64,000 nucleotides of DNA from Galeruca laticollis (Eukaryota > Arthropoda > Insecta > Coleoptera > Chrysomelidae): contig OY998175.1 of assembly GCA_963921935.1 (NCBI GenBank), positions 291,718,246 through 291,782,245 of the forward strand. The letters are read 5' to 3'. Under the pieces are notes generated by a model. That model was given only the letters and a program-made list of their open reading frames with translations, ran no database searches and was not told where the DNA came from. Shown one piece after another: positions 1 to 11,545 of this stretch; position 1 is the stretch's first letter; each line of letters opens with the position of its first letter. The position numbers and the translations under genes are program-made.

Positions 1-1130
1 AACTGGAAATATTATGTAATAGATTCAATTGGGTAATGGTCCAAAACAAATTATTTTAATGCTCTCGGCTGTCGAAATTAGAACTATCTATGTACTAATT
101 GTTATGTTTCTCATTACATTGAAAACCACCAGATATTCTTCAGTAATGACTCACGTTGAAACAATAACTTTGTTGTTAATCGACGTCATTAATTTAAATA
201 AAATTACTTCACAGTTGAAGTCGTGAAGGTGATATACATTAAAAAAAACGTTTTTTCCTGTTTGGCATTCCAAAAAAAGCAGTAAATTTTAAATTGCTAG
301 ATACTTTCAAGGAGATATGATATGTAAGGTCAATTTCAATCTAATTGTTTTTGTATATATGGTTATTAGTACTAGTATTAAAAATATTTCGTAGGTATAT
401 TTGTAAAGTCCTTGACTACCCTTAAAACCAATTAAACAAGTATTATTATCGAAAAAGTGACAAAACAAAGATTACCGGGCATTTTTTTAAATCAGATATA
501 AGAAACTGTTGTAAGCACGAAAAAAGTAGTTTATTTGTTTCCTGTACTAATACACAATAAAAATCGGAAATCAGTCAAAAAACACAAAATATTCGTTAAA
601 ATTTTGGTGTATCGCCTTCAAAGTAGGAGTCTTCCGGAAAGATAATTCAATAATCAAAACATTTCTCAAATGGATTCTAAAGAATCGACTTGCTACGAAT
701 TCTCTTGTTTGTATTGACGGTTTTCAGTACAGTCCAGTAACCATATTTTCTTAATATTTCCTTAACGTCTCAAATCAAATATTCTGTAAATACTGATTTT
801 GCGTTTATACAAACGTATATAACAATGGAGATATTTTATTGCATACAGGGTGATATATATTGGATCAAAATATTTAATATTAACAAATGAATAATTATGA
901 GTTGGAGGTTATAGGACTTTGTTGTCGTTTTGCATGTTTCTTGTGAGTTTTGTTGCATCCCTACACACGGACCAAACATTGCTTTATTCCAATGGCCTTG
1001 ATATATTTGTTCCATCAGATAAATATCCTGATGGTACGGTTCTCCTTGTTCGTCACTACCATCTCCACGACTAAGTATGAAGTAATGCAGCTTTCAACCT
1101 ATGCTTCGAGGGATCTTTGCATAGTATTAA
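1..1130. other. AT-rich stretch with no recognised gene
   Basis: Short open frames on both strands here show no recognisable motif. A fragment reading ACAGGGTG lies near 846, the same word that starts several interspersed repeats in the window. Nothing else is supported. Confidence 0.5.
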
Positions 1131-1336
1131 TGTTTTAAATGAAACTCAATGTTTCTAGCTAATTCCACAATATAATGAAAAATGTTGAGAATTCTAAAAA
1201 ATTTTTTAGATAGAATCACTAATATGAGCATATTCCACGAAGTAAGGGTCGAGACAATTGATTTCATAGAAACATTGAGTTTCATTTAAAACACTAATAT
1301 GAGTAGATTCCACGAAGTAAGGGTCGATACAGTTAA
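1131..1336. repeat. Inverted pair of Penelope-like 3' terminal fragments
   Basis: About 80 bases at 1131-1210 match, in minus orientation, the terminal segment seen at the PLE copies near 5232, 10200, 28790, 32140 and 37040 (key words GAAACTCA..GTTTCTAG and CCACAATATAAT). From about 1215 the outermost terminal segment (ATTCCACGAAGTAAGGGTCG) appears twice in plus orientation. No coding part is present. This is a terminal scar of the same inverted-pair architecture as the larger PLE loci. Confidence 0.7.
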
Positions 1337-2630
1337 TTAGTCTCTAAGTTGGATCATGAGACAAATCCGAACATTCTATCAAGCAAATAACATTTCAGCA
1401 TACAACAAGATTGACATTTTTTTTAAAGAAGGAAGCAGATCCCACTGACACTTTTTGTTCTGTGATATTCCATGTTGGAGAAGATTTCATTGCTGTAGCC
1501 TGGAACCTGTAAGCTCTGCCTTGTCCTCTAACAAATGAAGTCCTTGGAACTCAATTCCGTTTGACACATTTTGTTCGGTTTACTCTAAATCAGGGTTGTG
1601 TGATATTCAAAACTTGCATTCTCTACTTCAAGTTCATAATTGGGGGTGAAGTAGGTGAACGATTTCAATTTAAAATAGATCGAAAGCAGTCAGGTATTGA
1701 ACAGTTCCTATATGACAATGCGGACTTATAAGTGGGGTCATGCAAAAATAGTCATTTTTATGTTGATTTTTCAGCTCAGTAAGTGAAAATATATGGGAAT
1801 TGGATCTGAACAATTGTATCGATGACTAGTGCAATTGGAAAAAGTATAAAGTCATCCGGTGCTGTATCTGGGTAATACGGTTGTTGTTGGATATTATTTG
1901 TTCAGTTTTGGACAGAAATTCTTCTACGACGATAATCTTGTGAAATGGTGTCAGTTTTTTTCTACAAATCTGGTATTTTCGTTTTCTTTAAGTAATATTT
2001 TACGTACAATTAGTAAAGCACTATCCCGGACTATTTGAAATGATTATTGTATTTTTGTTGTGATAAATGTAGAAAAATTTTGAAATATTAACAAGACTCA
2101 AGAGCCTCACAAAAAGTCGATCAAACAGTATACCGGCATTAACTAACACCTCAAAGATACATTTAATAACCACCCTCAACAAAAGAGCAATAATATTCTG
2201 AACCGATTTACTAATTACGCACTCCGCAATGATAAATATCTCCCGGGGAAAATAGAATTATGCATATGCATGTGTGATATGTTACCCCAATTTAAATTAG
2301 TAGAATCGATTCAAAGTAGGTATCGTCAGTGTTCGACAGATACCGGGGGGGTCGAAAGGTACTAAACATTATTTTTATCTACATTTCTGAAGCTGTTCGA
2401 GCATCAATATAAATAGTTTTTTCCTACATTCAAGCAATTTTCTGCATTGTCGTGAATATGATACCAATCACTTTGATTATCTAGAGATGAGATTAAAACC
2501 CATTACCTGCCACTGTTTCATTCACGGAACACCACAATTCTTTTTCGCGTAAGTAAAAATTCTCACTTATTTCTCGTATAGTTATGTTTTTTTGAATAGC
2601 GAAGTTAAATAAAACAAAAAAAAAATAGAT
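1337..2630. other. No recognised feature
   Basis: The sequence is AT-rich with many stops on both strands and no recognisable protein, RNA or repeat structure. A run of G at 2345-2351 is the only local oddity. Confidence 0.4.
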
Positions 2631-2635
2631 ATTTT

Positions 2636-3250
2636 TTATACAGGGTGAGTCACCAAGAACGCCAAGAAGCTTTATGACAAAACGATTAATATTTTCAAAA
2701 CTTGCTTGTGCAATATTATATAAGTCTTCAAGAGTTACACTTCAAAAATTATTTCCAACTTATAGGGTGTTCCAAAAAGCCGCGGTATATCAAAGTTATG
2801 TTTTTTTTAAATGGAACACCCCGTATTTTTTAAAATATATAAATTAAACGTAACAACATATTATCTGTTTTATGAAGGTACCCATCTTTTATGATTTTCG
2901 AAGTATCTCGGTTTTTACGAAATGCATGTTGTTAAAGAAAAATTAATAACGAGAAAATGGTTTAACATAAAAAAAGAGAGTACACAAGTTAATAAAAAGG
3001 GTTTAATTCAAGTAATATTGCTAATTAAAAAAAATGTACAGGGTACTCAAAAAAGTGGGAATTACCATTGACACCTTTCAACCTAAATAACTTTCTTAAT
3101 TTAAATACGCCTTCTATTTTTTCACTTTATTTGGTACAGTAAATAATTCTCATTCAATCTATAATTAGTATTTTTTTTGTAATTAAGGAAAAAACGTAAT
3201 TTTATACGGTTGTCAGACTTTTTTATTTATCATAAAAGTGTAGTAGAGTT
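2636..3250. repeat. Interspersed TACAGGGT-type repeat fragments
   Basis: Three blocks start with or contain (TA)CAGGGT-like words (2640, 2764 as TAGGGTG, 3039). The block at about 2990-3250 is nearly the reverse complement of 15930-16160: both carry the same text around TTGACACCTTTCAACC and the following TAAATAACTTTCTTAATTTAA. The match continues more loosely through 2880-2990 against 16130-16280. The right-hand copy sits beside a mariner-type transposase relic (16380-16700), so these are probably non-autonomous or broken mariner-family ends. Terminal repeats and target duplications were not resolved. Confidence 0.55.
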
Positions 3251-3305
3251 TTATTATAAAAATGCCATAAAAAACACAGGCGTCAAACATCAACATTTAG
3301 AGTAA

Positions 3306-5055
3306 TAGTCCAGGAGGAATCGGCGCATGAGTACCGAAAACTATTCCACCTCAATTTTTTTTATGCGATCCTCTTTGAATTGCCCTACTGATGATATAAA
3401 TGCATGTTGCCATGGGGCAACCTAGTGCCATATTGTTTAAACCGAAATTGTTTAAACAATTGGAAGAAATTCAACCGGACAAATTTTTTTATATTCTTTA
3501 TTGAAATACGAATAAAAAAGGTTCCACGACTTTTCACGATAAAGTTAATATTTTTAGAGATATGAATTTTTAAAGTTCGAAAAATCTCAAATTTGGGTAC
3601 TTTTGACCCATGAAAAATATATTAAAAAAATATAATAAAATATAAATAATATTTTTTTCAAATTCTGTATACAATAGTTAATAATATTCTTAATAGAGAT
3701 TCAAGAAAATTTCATTGTTTATACCTGTTTTTTAATTGTTAACTTCGCGCGCTCACAAGTATGCGTCGCTACCTTCAAGTATCGCCGTCTCTCTCTGACT
3801 CATGCGCTGCATACGATCTCTCTGTGTCCTGAATCATTATTAATCATTTATCTAAAAAATCATTAACTTTATCAACATTGGTAAAGAGAGCAATGTTATT
3901 AATAATTAAATTGTCTACAATTTGTTTTTAACAAAAGTAATTCAAGTATGAATCGGAACATGTAATTAAAATTGCTTTTTGGTTATTATCATAGTGATTT
4001 ATGCATTTTTATCAACAATAATAAGATATAATAGTATTTGAAAAATTTTTGGAATCACAATTATATATAAATAATAAGCTTTTGCTTAAACATACATTTG
4101 GAAAAATGCATTGAATCCTGAATATAAAACATTAGATTTTGATCAGATGGGAATGGGCTTTTGTTTATAAATAAAGGTATTAGGAAAGTATCATTCTCTA
4201 GTTTGTATGCGAAATTCGTAAAATTTAATGTTTTATATTCCGGATTCAATGCATTCATCCAAATGTATGTTTTGAGCAAAAGCTTATTATTTATATATAA
4301 TTGTGATTCCAAAAATTTTTCAAATACCATTATATCTTATTATTGTTGATAAAAATGCATAAATTACTTTGATAATAACAAAAAAGTAATTTTAATTACA
4401 TGTTCCGATTCATACTTAAATTACTTTCGTTAAAAACAAATTGTAGACAATTTAATTATTAATAACATTGCTCTCTTTACCAATCTCGATGAAGTTAATG
4501 GTTTCTTAGATGAATGATAAATAATGATTCAGGACACAGAGAGGTCGATACAGCGCATGAGTCAGAGAGAGACGGCGATACTTAAAGGTAGCGACGCATA
4601 CTTGTGAGCGCGCGAAATTAACAATTAAAAAACAGGTATAAACAATGACACTTTCTTAAATCTCTATTAAGAATATTATTAACTATTGTATAAAGAATTT
4701 AAAAAAATTATTATTTATATTCTATTTTATTTGTTTAATATATTTTTCATGGGTGAAAAGTACTCAAAATTGAGATTTTTCGAACCTTTAAAAATTCATA
4801 TCTCTAAAAATATTAACTTTATCGTGAAAAGTCGTAGGACCTTTTTTATTTGTATTTCAATAAAGAATATGAAAAAAATTTGTCCGGTTGAATTTCTTCC
4901 AATTGTTCAAACAATTTCGGTTTAAACAATATGGCACTAGGTTGCCCCATGGCAACATGCATTTATATCATCAGTAGGGCAATTCAAAGAGGATAGCATA
5001 AAAAAATTGAGGTGGAATCGTTTTCGGTACTCATGCGCCGATTCCTTCTGGACTA
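3306..5055. mobile_element. Foldback element A (1.75 kb, about 0.83-kb arms)
   Basis: Left arm 3306-4140 is the reverse complement of right arm 4215-5055 with scattered mismatches and small indels; only about 75 bases separate them. The ends read TAGTCCAG(G/A)AGGAATCGG on both sides. The three bases TAA flank the element exactly (3303-3305 and 5056-5058) and look like a 3-bp target site duplication. GC-richer words inside the arms, such as GCGATACTT and GAGCGCGCGAA, are well kept between arms. No coding frame with recognisable motifs lies in arms or loop. TIR start and TSD length match foldbacks B and C, so I treat them as one group. Harbinger and CACTA-type elements also make 3-bp duplications; no transposase is present to decide. 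Confidence 0.85.
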
Positions 5056-5205
5056 TAATTGCTGTCAGTCAGTGATAGGTTTTTTAAATTCGTGAGTCAC
5101 TTCAGTGTATGTTATTTACCCATTTTTGTTTTTTATCGGAATTAAAATGTTACTGTTTTAAATTAAATTCACTGTTTCTAGATAATTCCACAATATATTG
5201 AAAAA

Positions 5206-6600
5206 AATCCGTGGAATGTACTCATATTAGTGTTTTAAATGAAACTCACGGTTTCTAGTGAATACCACAATATAATAAAAATTGTTGAAAATTCTAAAAA
5301 ATTGACAATTGTTTCGATTTTAAATATCATCGTCAGAATGACAGAAGTTACATTTCATTTGATACTTACCTGATGTTTAATAATTATTTTTGGATAGACC
5401 AAGAAGTGATTGTGATACATTGTGATTGACTTAATATATGTTATTAGAAAAATGAAGAAGATATGATATTGCAAATAATAAAGCTTAGGTATTATTTGCC
5501 ATATGGGGATATCCTGGATCTTTTTCCCAATTAAGATCAGTATAACTGTCCAATGATATAGAAAACCAGGAATATTATATCTGCCGAACTTCACAATTAT
5601 TACTTAAGAAGACAGTTTAAAGCGGAGAATGCCCTAGCTGTATCTGTTCATTGACTACTTCATATTGTGGGTTTCTTAAGTGTCTTCTAATTTTCAATTC
5701 TTCAAGTACTTCTAAATCTGTGTTAGGTGTCAATGAATGATTGGTGTCAAGTAGATGTGTTGCTTAGTGGGATTAATCTGGTTGTTTTAATCTGTATGCT
5801 CGTAAGTGTTCACTGTATCGGATTTCAAATTTTCTAAAGGTTTGAGCCAAATATACAGCATTACATTCTGGACATTTAAGTTTATATATATCTGACCTCT
5901 TTAATGGGGATATTTTTATTTTTACATTTAACAATTTTGTACTCACATTATTTTCTATTTTAAAAGAAATTGTTGTATTTGTAGCTGAAGATATTATTTT
6001 TGAAATATTATTAGAAATATTTCCTGCATATGTGATGGTTTTATAACTTTTTATTTCTTTAGTTTGCTTAGGAAATATTAGTTGCAATGCCACATTTTTC
6101 TCTTTTTTATTAATTAGTATATTTATCATATGTAATGGATAACCGTTGGATGTTGCTATTTGTTTGATTGAATTAATTTCTGTATCAAAATTACATTTGT
6201 TCAAAGGAACTAGAAATGGTCTAGGTATCATTGAATAATATGCTGCTAATTTATGTAAAATGGGATGATGGGAACTATATGGAATAGTCACATCAGTGTT
6301 TTCTGTAAATTGAATAATCAAGTACATTATCAACTCTTAGAATTTTCAAATCAAGAAAATTTGATTGAGTTATTTTCTTCATTTTCTAAAGTAAATTTAA
6401 TTTTTGGGTGTAAATTATTAATATGGTTGAAAAATAAATCTAGTTGTCGTTCACTACCTATAAAACAAGCCAATATGTCATCTACATATCTATACCAAAA
6501 TAAAACATTTTTTGAAATATCACTTTCAAAGATTTTTCTTTCTAAACGGTCCATAAAAATGGAATGAGCAGCTTGCATATCTTCCGAATTAAAAAATATG
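5206..6600 (-). mobile_element. Penelope-like element 1, 5'-truncated
   Basis: The 3' terminus (GAAACTCACGGTTTCTAG in plus-strand reading) lies near 5230, followed by about 370 bases of 3' untranslated sequence shared with the PLE copies at 10.2, 11.4, 28.9, 31.9 and 36.9 kb. The coding part runs on the minus strand and stops near 6580, inside the RT domain, so roughly the 5' half is missing. A second partial terminus sits just outside at about 5160-5205. PLEs are retroelements with an RT related to telomerase and, in this class, a C-terminal GIY-YIG endonuclease. Confidence 0.85.
5600..6578 (-). pseudogene. PLE1 RT C-terminus plus GIY-YIG endonuclease, broken
   Basis: Reading on the minus strand, 6578-6351 encodes the end of an RT with the catalytic box YRYVDDILACF and the downstream NNLHPKIKFTLE segment. 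A frame break follows, then 6333-5773 encodes the endonuclease: the usual GIY is DIY here and the usual YLGQT is YLAQT, so both signature segments are changed. A CPEC pair is present and the following H residues (RYSEH) are in place, as in the zinc-binding GIY-YIG of PLEs. The C-terminal part (HLLDTNHSLTPNT.., IRRHLRNPQYE) continues in another frame down to about 5600. Family membership is secure from similarity to the better copies at 29-32 kb; the gene is dead. Confidence 0.85.
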
Positions 6601-6694
6601 TTATTCTACATAGTACATCATTCATTTCTTTGCAATTAGGGAATCCATTACGATTATTTCACTCAGTAAAAAATAAAACATGCAATGGGATTCA

Positions 6695-6775
6695 AATTTG
6701 GACATAAACGCGCGCGCTTCTCCGCGGCCATCTTGTGACGTCAGATGGTCGTATGTGTCACAAGACAAGAGAAAG
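6695..6775 (-). promoter_or_regulatory. Possible promoter island with CRE and YY1/Pho-type sites
   Basis: In AT-rich surroundings this short GC- and CpG-rich island carries a perfect palindromic CRE (TGACGTCA, 6736-6743) overlapping GCCATCTTG, which on the minus strand reads CAAGATGGC, the core of a YY1/Pho site. On the minus strand the ATG inside that site opens a frame MAAEKRARLCPNL that stops soon. This layout resembles insect promoters where AAGATGGC holds the start codon, but no downstream exon was found. A transposon terminus is the alternative. Confidence 0.3.
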
Positions 6776-7299
6776 TAATATTATGTATATGATTAACCTA
6801 ACAGATCACAAATAAACTTATTCACTTATAATTTTGTGGATATGCAAGCATTCAACTCCTCGATAGCTATCAAGGAACTCGAATCGTATTTTTTATTCCC
6901 ACAGCTATATAAAAGGTACATGTAACTGTGACACTTTTCCTGTGAACGGCGACCTATGTAACCAGGCCATGAACACTTTGTTTTTGATATTGAAATAGAA
7001 GATGAATTTATGTTTAGGTTCATTACATAGAGAAATAAACATATTAAGAGAGTGTTCGTTCCCGTATAAACAGCTGGCATCGCATCGATCTCAGCGCATA
7101 CCTTGCGGTTGTCGGAACTAATCCTTACAGGCGGGATATTTCAATTTGGTAGTTTGGATTATGGGTAGCTGAATTTCACAGTTTGTCTTAAAATTGTTTA
7201 TTATATAATTATTTAATTCCAAAAATTAAAACTATATTTAATTTTTTCCAATGAAATAATTATAATAAACAATTGTGAGACAAATAATTTTGGTAATAA

Positions 7300-7430
7300 A
7301 TAATAAAACGGCAAACATTTACATTTTTTATTAACCGGCACCTAATATAAAAACAAGTTAATAAAATATTTAGATAAATAAGAAAATAGCAAACATTAAA
7401 TTTTTTTATTAACCTGCACATAATAAAAAA
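7300..7430. repeat. Two-copy direct repeat, about 49-bp unit
   Basis: The unit at 7305-7353 (GCAAACATTTACATTTTTTA, then TTAACCGGCACCTAATA) recurs with substitutions at 7381-7429 (GCAAACATTAAATTTTTTTA, TTAACCTGCACATAATA), a 76-bp period. It looks like a local tandem duplication in simple AT-rich sequence. Confidence 0.55.
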
Positions 7431-9733
7431 TTTATTTATCACAAAACTACATATTTTTACTAAAATTACATTACATTATATTTAAGAGAGTTGACTCAAT
7501 AGAATTCAGATGGAATTGCTAAAGTTATTTTAATAAAAAGGAGTCAAAAACCAAATTCTCCATTTCCATGAAGACAGGAACAGGTCCGAAACAAAAAAAA
7601 ATTATAAACGCAGTACATTAAGTTACCGAAAAAATGTTTTTGTTTGTTAGTCCTTTCACCATCATAATATTTTTTAATTGATAAAGGGGCACAAACTTTC
7701 AGGAGTTGAGAAAAGACGTATGATTTATGTTCTCGACAGGTGAACCAATCAAAATGTATACGACCCATTGCAAAGTGTTCAGTTTTTTCTGTAATATTTT
7801 TTACATGACCTAAAAGTGGTAAAATATGATAACAAAGTCATGCAGTATCGAAATAAATTTAACTTCTCTTTGTACATAAATCAGATGTGTTTTCTTTGAA
7901 GAAAGTGAACCTATGGTGAATGTCTAAAATATCTGTCAGCAAATTAGCCTTACATTTTTCGCAATTAAAAGTTGTATTTTTTTACAGGGAAAACTGAGAC
8001 ATCGCTTATTATTTGAGTGTCAAAATTTAAATCATTTAGTTATTAATAGTTAATAGTGGATGGTTTTGGTTTATTATGAAAATTTAAAAAATAATACAGA
8101 AACTGCAGTCATCTGCTTCATAATTTGTGTTGCAGTTCTTGACTATCATTATTGTTACAAAAAATAAGCTTTCTTTTCACGGATAATACAGTACTTTAAT
8201 TAATGTCAGACGGAAGTTTGAAGAATGTTTTGTTCTTTAACTCCAAATTGCCAAGTGGCCAAAAATATTTAATATTAAATTCTTTGCAATACAACTATGA
8301 CGAATTATACCTGGTGATGACATTTTAAAGGTTCACATATTTTATTACAACCAAAATCCTAAATAAATTTAAGAAACAAACTAAAAGTTTTCCTAAAATA
8401 CTCACCATTTTTTGTCACACCATAACCATATTTTCAACAATTTTTTGACTTTGACAAACATAAGCCATATTCACACCAACCAATGAAAGATTTATTTTGT
8501 ATATTTTCATTTTTAATGACGTAAAAGTTAATATACTAGGATATTTTATAATATTTATCCACATTAAAGGCGATATGTTGAAATGTATTGAAATTTATGA
8601 TATTTCATTTTATTTTGTTTATATAAAACAGTCTTTAGTTCGCGCCAGTAGACTCCATGCGCGGGTCAAATGCGCAGAAACGTTGTACCACATACCGCCA
8701 ATGCATCAAACTGTCTCTTATATTATTCATTATTTATCTGTTTGACATTTTTGATTAAATAACATTCATTGTAATTATTATGGTATGTGTTATTGTTGTC
8801 ATTCAGAATATTGAAGTATATCAGTATCAGGCTCTTCGATATCGCTATAAATGTTCCGGATTGCTTCCAAAAAATAAGGCCATCATAATAGAGTCTATTT
8901 TTGGTAAATTATCACTGTCAGCTTTTTGAAATCCGGTAAACCAAGCGAAATAAAAAGTCTTATGCGAATGCGTAAGTGGGACAAGGATAGCTATCGAGGC
9001 ATGTTGGCTTCGCGCTGTGATTGGCTATTGAGAAACCTCGTGTTTACAGCACTCCGTTTAAAACAGAAATATGTAATTTTTTATATTTTTTTGCTAAAAT
9101 TTGACAATTGATGAAAAATTTGTGAATTAATAATTTCGTTCGCTGCATAAATTATTTAATTAAGAATTAAAGTATTTTAGTCTCGAAAAAAAAAGAAAAT
9201 TAGAAAAAATGTATCTAAAATTAATTATTTATATTTAATACAATTTTGTATTTGTGGAAAGAAATATGCATTATTTTACTATATGGAGCATAGTTTTCGA
9301 CTTTTTCATAATCTCCTTAGATTGTAATTTAAAATAACGATGATAAAACTTTACAAAATTCTAAAAAAAATTTTAACCAAAATCTTAGTAATTAATAATT
9401 TCTTTTAATAACTATAAAAAATGAAAAATCAGAAACTAGGCCACGATGAATAGTAAAAAAGTTCGATTGAAATACTACAAACGAAAGAATTATAATATTA
9501 CACCATTCTAAATTCACTTATATGCAAATATTTTTTTAATTAAACTTATTATTTATGAAACTAAGATTATCAGACACCTGAAATTTTTCTATAAAAAAAT
9601 TGGTCTAGGAAATTGTTTTTAAAAAATTGCGTTTCTAATTTTTTTGAGTTTCTAAATATGAAATTTCTTACATTAATTCTTCTTGTCTTAATTTATTTTT
9701 GAAAAAAATTATGATTATTAAAATTATTAAATG

Positions 9734-10060
9734 TCATTTAATTTCAGTATTATTATTACTCAACTCCGAAAAATGAATAAAACATTTGTTTATAATATCT
9801 GTTGAAGATGTAGATGGTTGAGATGATGTACTAACATTTTTTCCAACGTGGTACTTCATCAAAGCTGAAAAACGTCGATAACATTGCGAATGATAACCGT
9901 CTGTTTGGGTCACATTTTCCGGCAATTCCACATCACTATACCGTAAACTATTGCGAATTTTTAAAATGTTTTTACATTTTTGCAATGTTTCCTCACTAAA
10001 AACAAAGATCTTATCAATACGTTTTTTACAAATAAAACATTTTAAATTTGTTTTATTCAT
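9734..10060 (-). CDS. Small C2HC-type zinc-ligand protein, probably a 5' exon
   Basis: A 108-codon frame begins with ATG and shows, near residues 9-12, the pair CFIC, and near residues 56-61 YHSQCY, a CxxC...HxxxC arrangement. Between them lie LQKCKNILKIR and the segment ELPENVTQTDGYH. A Ser/Thr-rich tail (STSSQPSTSSTDI) follows. Proteins opening with this CxxC..GYHxxCY pattern are common as N-terminal exons of uncharacterised, often transposon-associated insect proteins; I cannot name the family. It may be only the first exon or a fragment of a longer gene. It lies between the inverted repeats at 8946-9072 and 11695-11845, which makes a transposon origin likely. Confidence 0.45.
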   Translation of the reverse strand: MNKTNLKCFICKKRIDKIFVFSEETLQKCKNILKIRNSLRYSDVELPENVTQTDGYHSQCYRRFSALMKYHVGKNVSTSSQPSTSSTDIINKCFIHFSELSNNNTEIK

Positions 10061-10162
10061 CGTGATTTATCTGTCCATAACCTTAAAATTTAAATTTTTA
10101 TTTCAAATAATTACAGCACTGATATAAAACAGTACAAAATATATACACAAATGAAATTAACT

Positions 10163-11545
10163 GTCTCGACCCTTACTTCGTGGAATCTGCTCATATTAGT
10201 ATTTGGAATGAAACTCACGGTTTCTAGTTAATTCCACAATATGATAAAAGTTATTGAAAATTCTAAAAAATTGACAATTGTTTGTATAAATCAATATCAT
10301 CCTCAGAATGACAGAAGTTACATTTTATTTGATGCCTACCTGATGTTTAGTAGTTATTTTTGGCTTGACCAAGAAGTGACCTAACTTGTGATTGACTTAA
10401 TATATGTTTATAAAAAAAAGAAGAAGATGTGATATTACAAATATTTAAGCTTAGATATTATTAGCCCTATGGTGATATCCTGGATATCATTTTTCCAATT
10501 AAGATCAGTATAACTGTGCAATGATATAGAAAACCAGGAAAACTATATCTGCTGATCTTTACAATTATCACTTAAGAAGACAGTTTATTAGTGGAGAACT
10601 CCCTAGATTTAACTGTTCATTGACAACTTCATATTGTGGTTTTCTTAAATGTCTTCTAATTTCCAATTCTTCCAGGAAATCCAGTTCTTGTTTCTTTCCA
10701 CAAATATGCAGCACTTCTAGTTTTGTGTTAGGTGTCAATGAATGATTGGTGTCAAGTAGATGTTTTGCGTAGTGGGATTAAAACAGAAAGTAACGTTAGT
10801 ACAAAATTGTTAAATGTAAAAACAAAAATACCACTATTAACGAAGTCAGGTATATATAAACTCAAATGTCCAGAATGTAATGCTGTCTATTTGGGTCAGA
10901 CTCTTAGGAATTTTGAAATCCGATACAGTAAACACTCACGAGCATACAGGTTAAAACAACCAGATAAATCCCACTACGCAAAACATCTACTTGACACCAA
11001 TCATTCATTGACACTTAACACAAAACTAGAAGTGCTGCATATTTGTGAAAAGAAACAAGAACTGGATTTCCTTGAAGAATTGGAAATTAGAAGACATTTA
11101 AGAAACCCACAATATGAAGTTGTCAATGAACAGTTAAATCTAGGGAGTTCTCCACTAATAAACTGTCTTCTTAAGTGATAATTGTAAAGATCAGCAGATA
11201 TAGTTTTCCTGGTTTTCTATATCATTGCACAGTTATACTGATCTTAATTGGAAAAATAATATCCAGAATATCACCATAGGGCTAATAATATCTAAGCATC
11301 AATATTTGTAATATCACATCTTCTTCTTTTTTCTATTAACATATATTAAGTCAATCACTTCTTGGTCTAGCCAAAAATAACTACAAAACATCAGGTAGGC
11401 ATCAAATGAAATGTAACTTCTGTCATTCTGACGATGATATTGATTTATCGAAACAATTGTCAGTTTTTTAGAATTTTCAATAACTTTTATTATATTGTGG
11501 AATTAACTAGAAACCGTGAGTTTCATTTAAAATACTAATATACAC
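10163..11545. mobile_element. Penelope-like element 2, palindromic inverted pair
   Basis: Two truncated PLE copies are joined in opposite orientation at about 10779/10780. The left copy (10163-10779, minus) ends inside the endonuclease segment around KSHYAKHLLDTN; the right copy (10780-11545, plus) starts a little further upstream in the endonuclease. Each arm runs out to the same 3' terminus: GAAACTCACGGTTTCTAG at 10210 and its complement at 11505-11525. The outer ends are therefore inverted repeats of about 560 bases around a 200-base non-repeated core. The same architecture recurs at 28.8-32.2 and 36.3-37.1 kb. Confidence 0.85.
10780..11178 (+). pseudogene. PLE2 GIY-YIG endonuclease domain, N-truncated
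   Basis: From the junction at 10780 the plus strand stays open to the stop at 11176-11178. It shows the endonuclease signature: GIYKLKCPECNAVYLGQT, then FEIRYSKHSRAYRLKQPD, the HYAKHLLDTNHS segment, and a C-terminal helix region ELDFLEELEIRRHLRNPQYE. The GIY and YLG elements and the CPEC/H zinc ligands are intact. The RT domain is absent because the copy is truncated at the inverted junction, so no complete protein can be made. The ATG at 10732 lies in the opposite arm and is fortuitous. Confidence 0.85.

Larger units (their letters stand above)
6601..8940. other. Stretch with no recognised gene
   Basis: Apart from the GC-rich island at 6695-6775 and the short repeat at 7300-7430, I recognise nothing. 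Minus-strand frames at 6826-7080 (84 codons, several Cys: CSWPGYIG, YLLYSCGNKK) and 7544-7768 (74 codons) look somewhat protein-like but match no family I can name. A GC-richer segment at 8640-8710 (GCGCGGGTCAAATGCGCAG) has no assigned role. Confidence 0.35.

Noticed and set aside
4061..4925. Open frames in foldback A
   Set aside because: The frames lie in inverted arms or their loop, have no motifs and are mirrored by the opposite arm.
6826..7080. 84-codon minus-strand frame with several Cys
   Set aside because: No family pattern could be matched, and neighbouring sequence shows no splice or coding signal. Kept only as a remark in the gap entry.
7300..7430. Possible CRISPR-like or satellite array
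   Set aside because: Only two diverged units are present and the setting is eukaryotic; a simple local duplication explains it.
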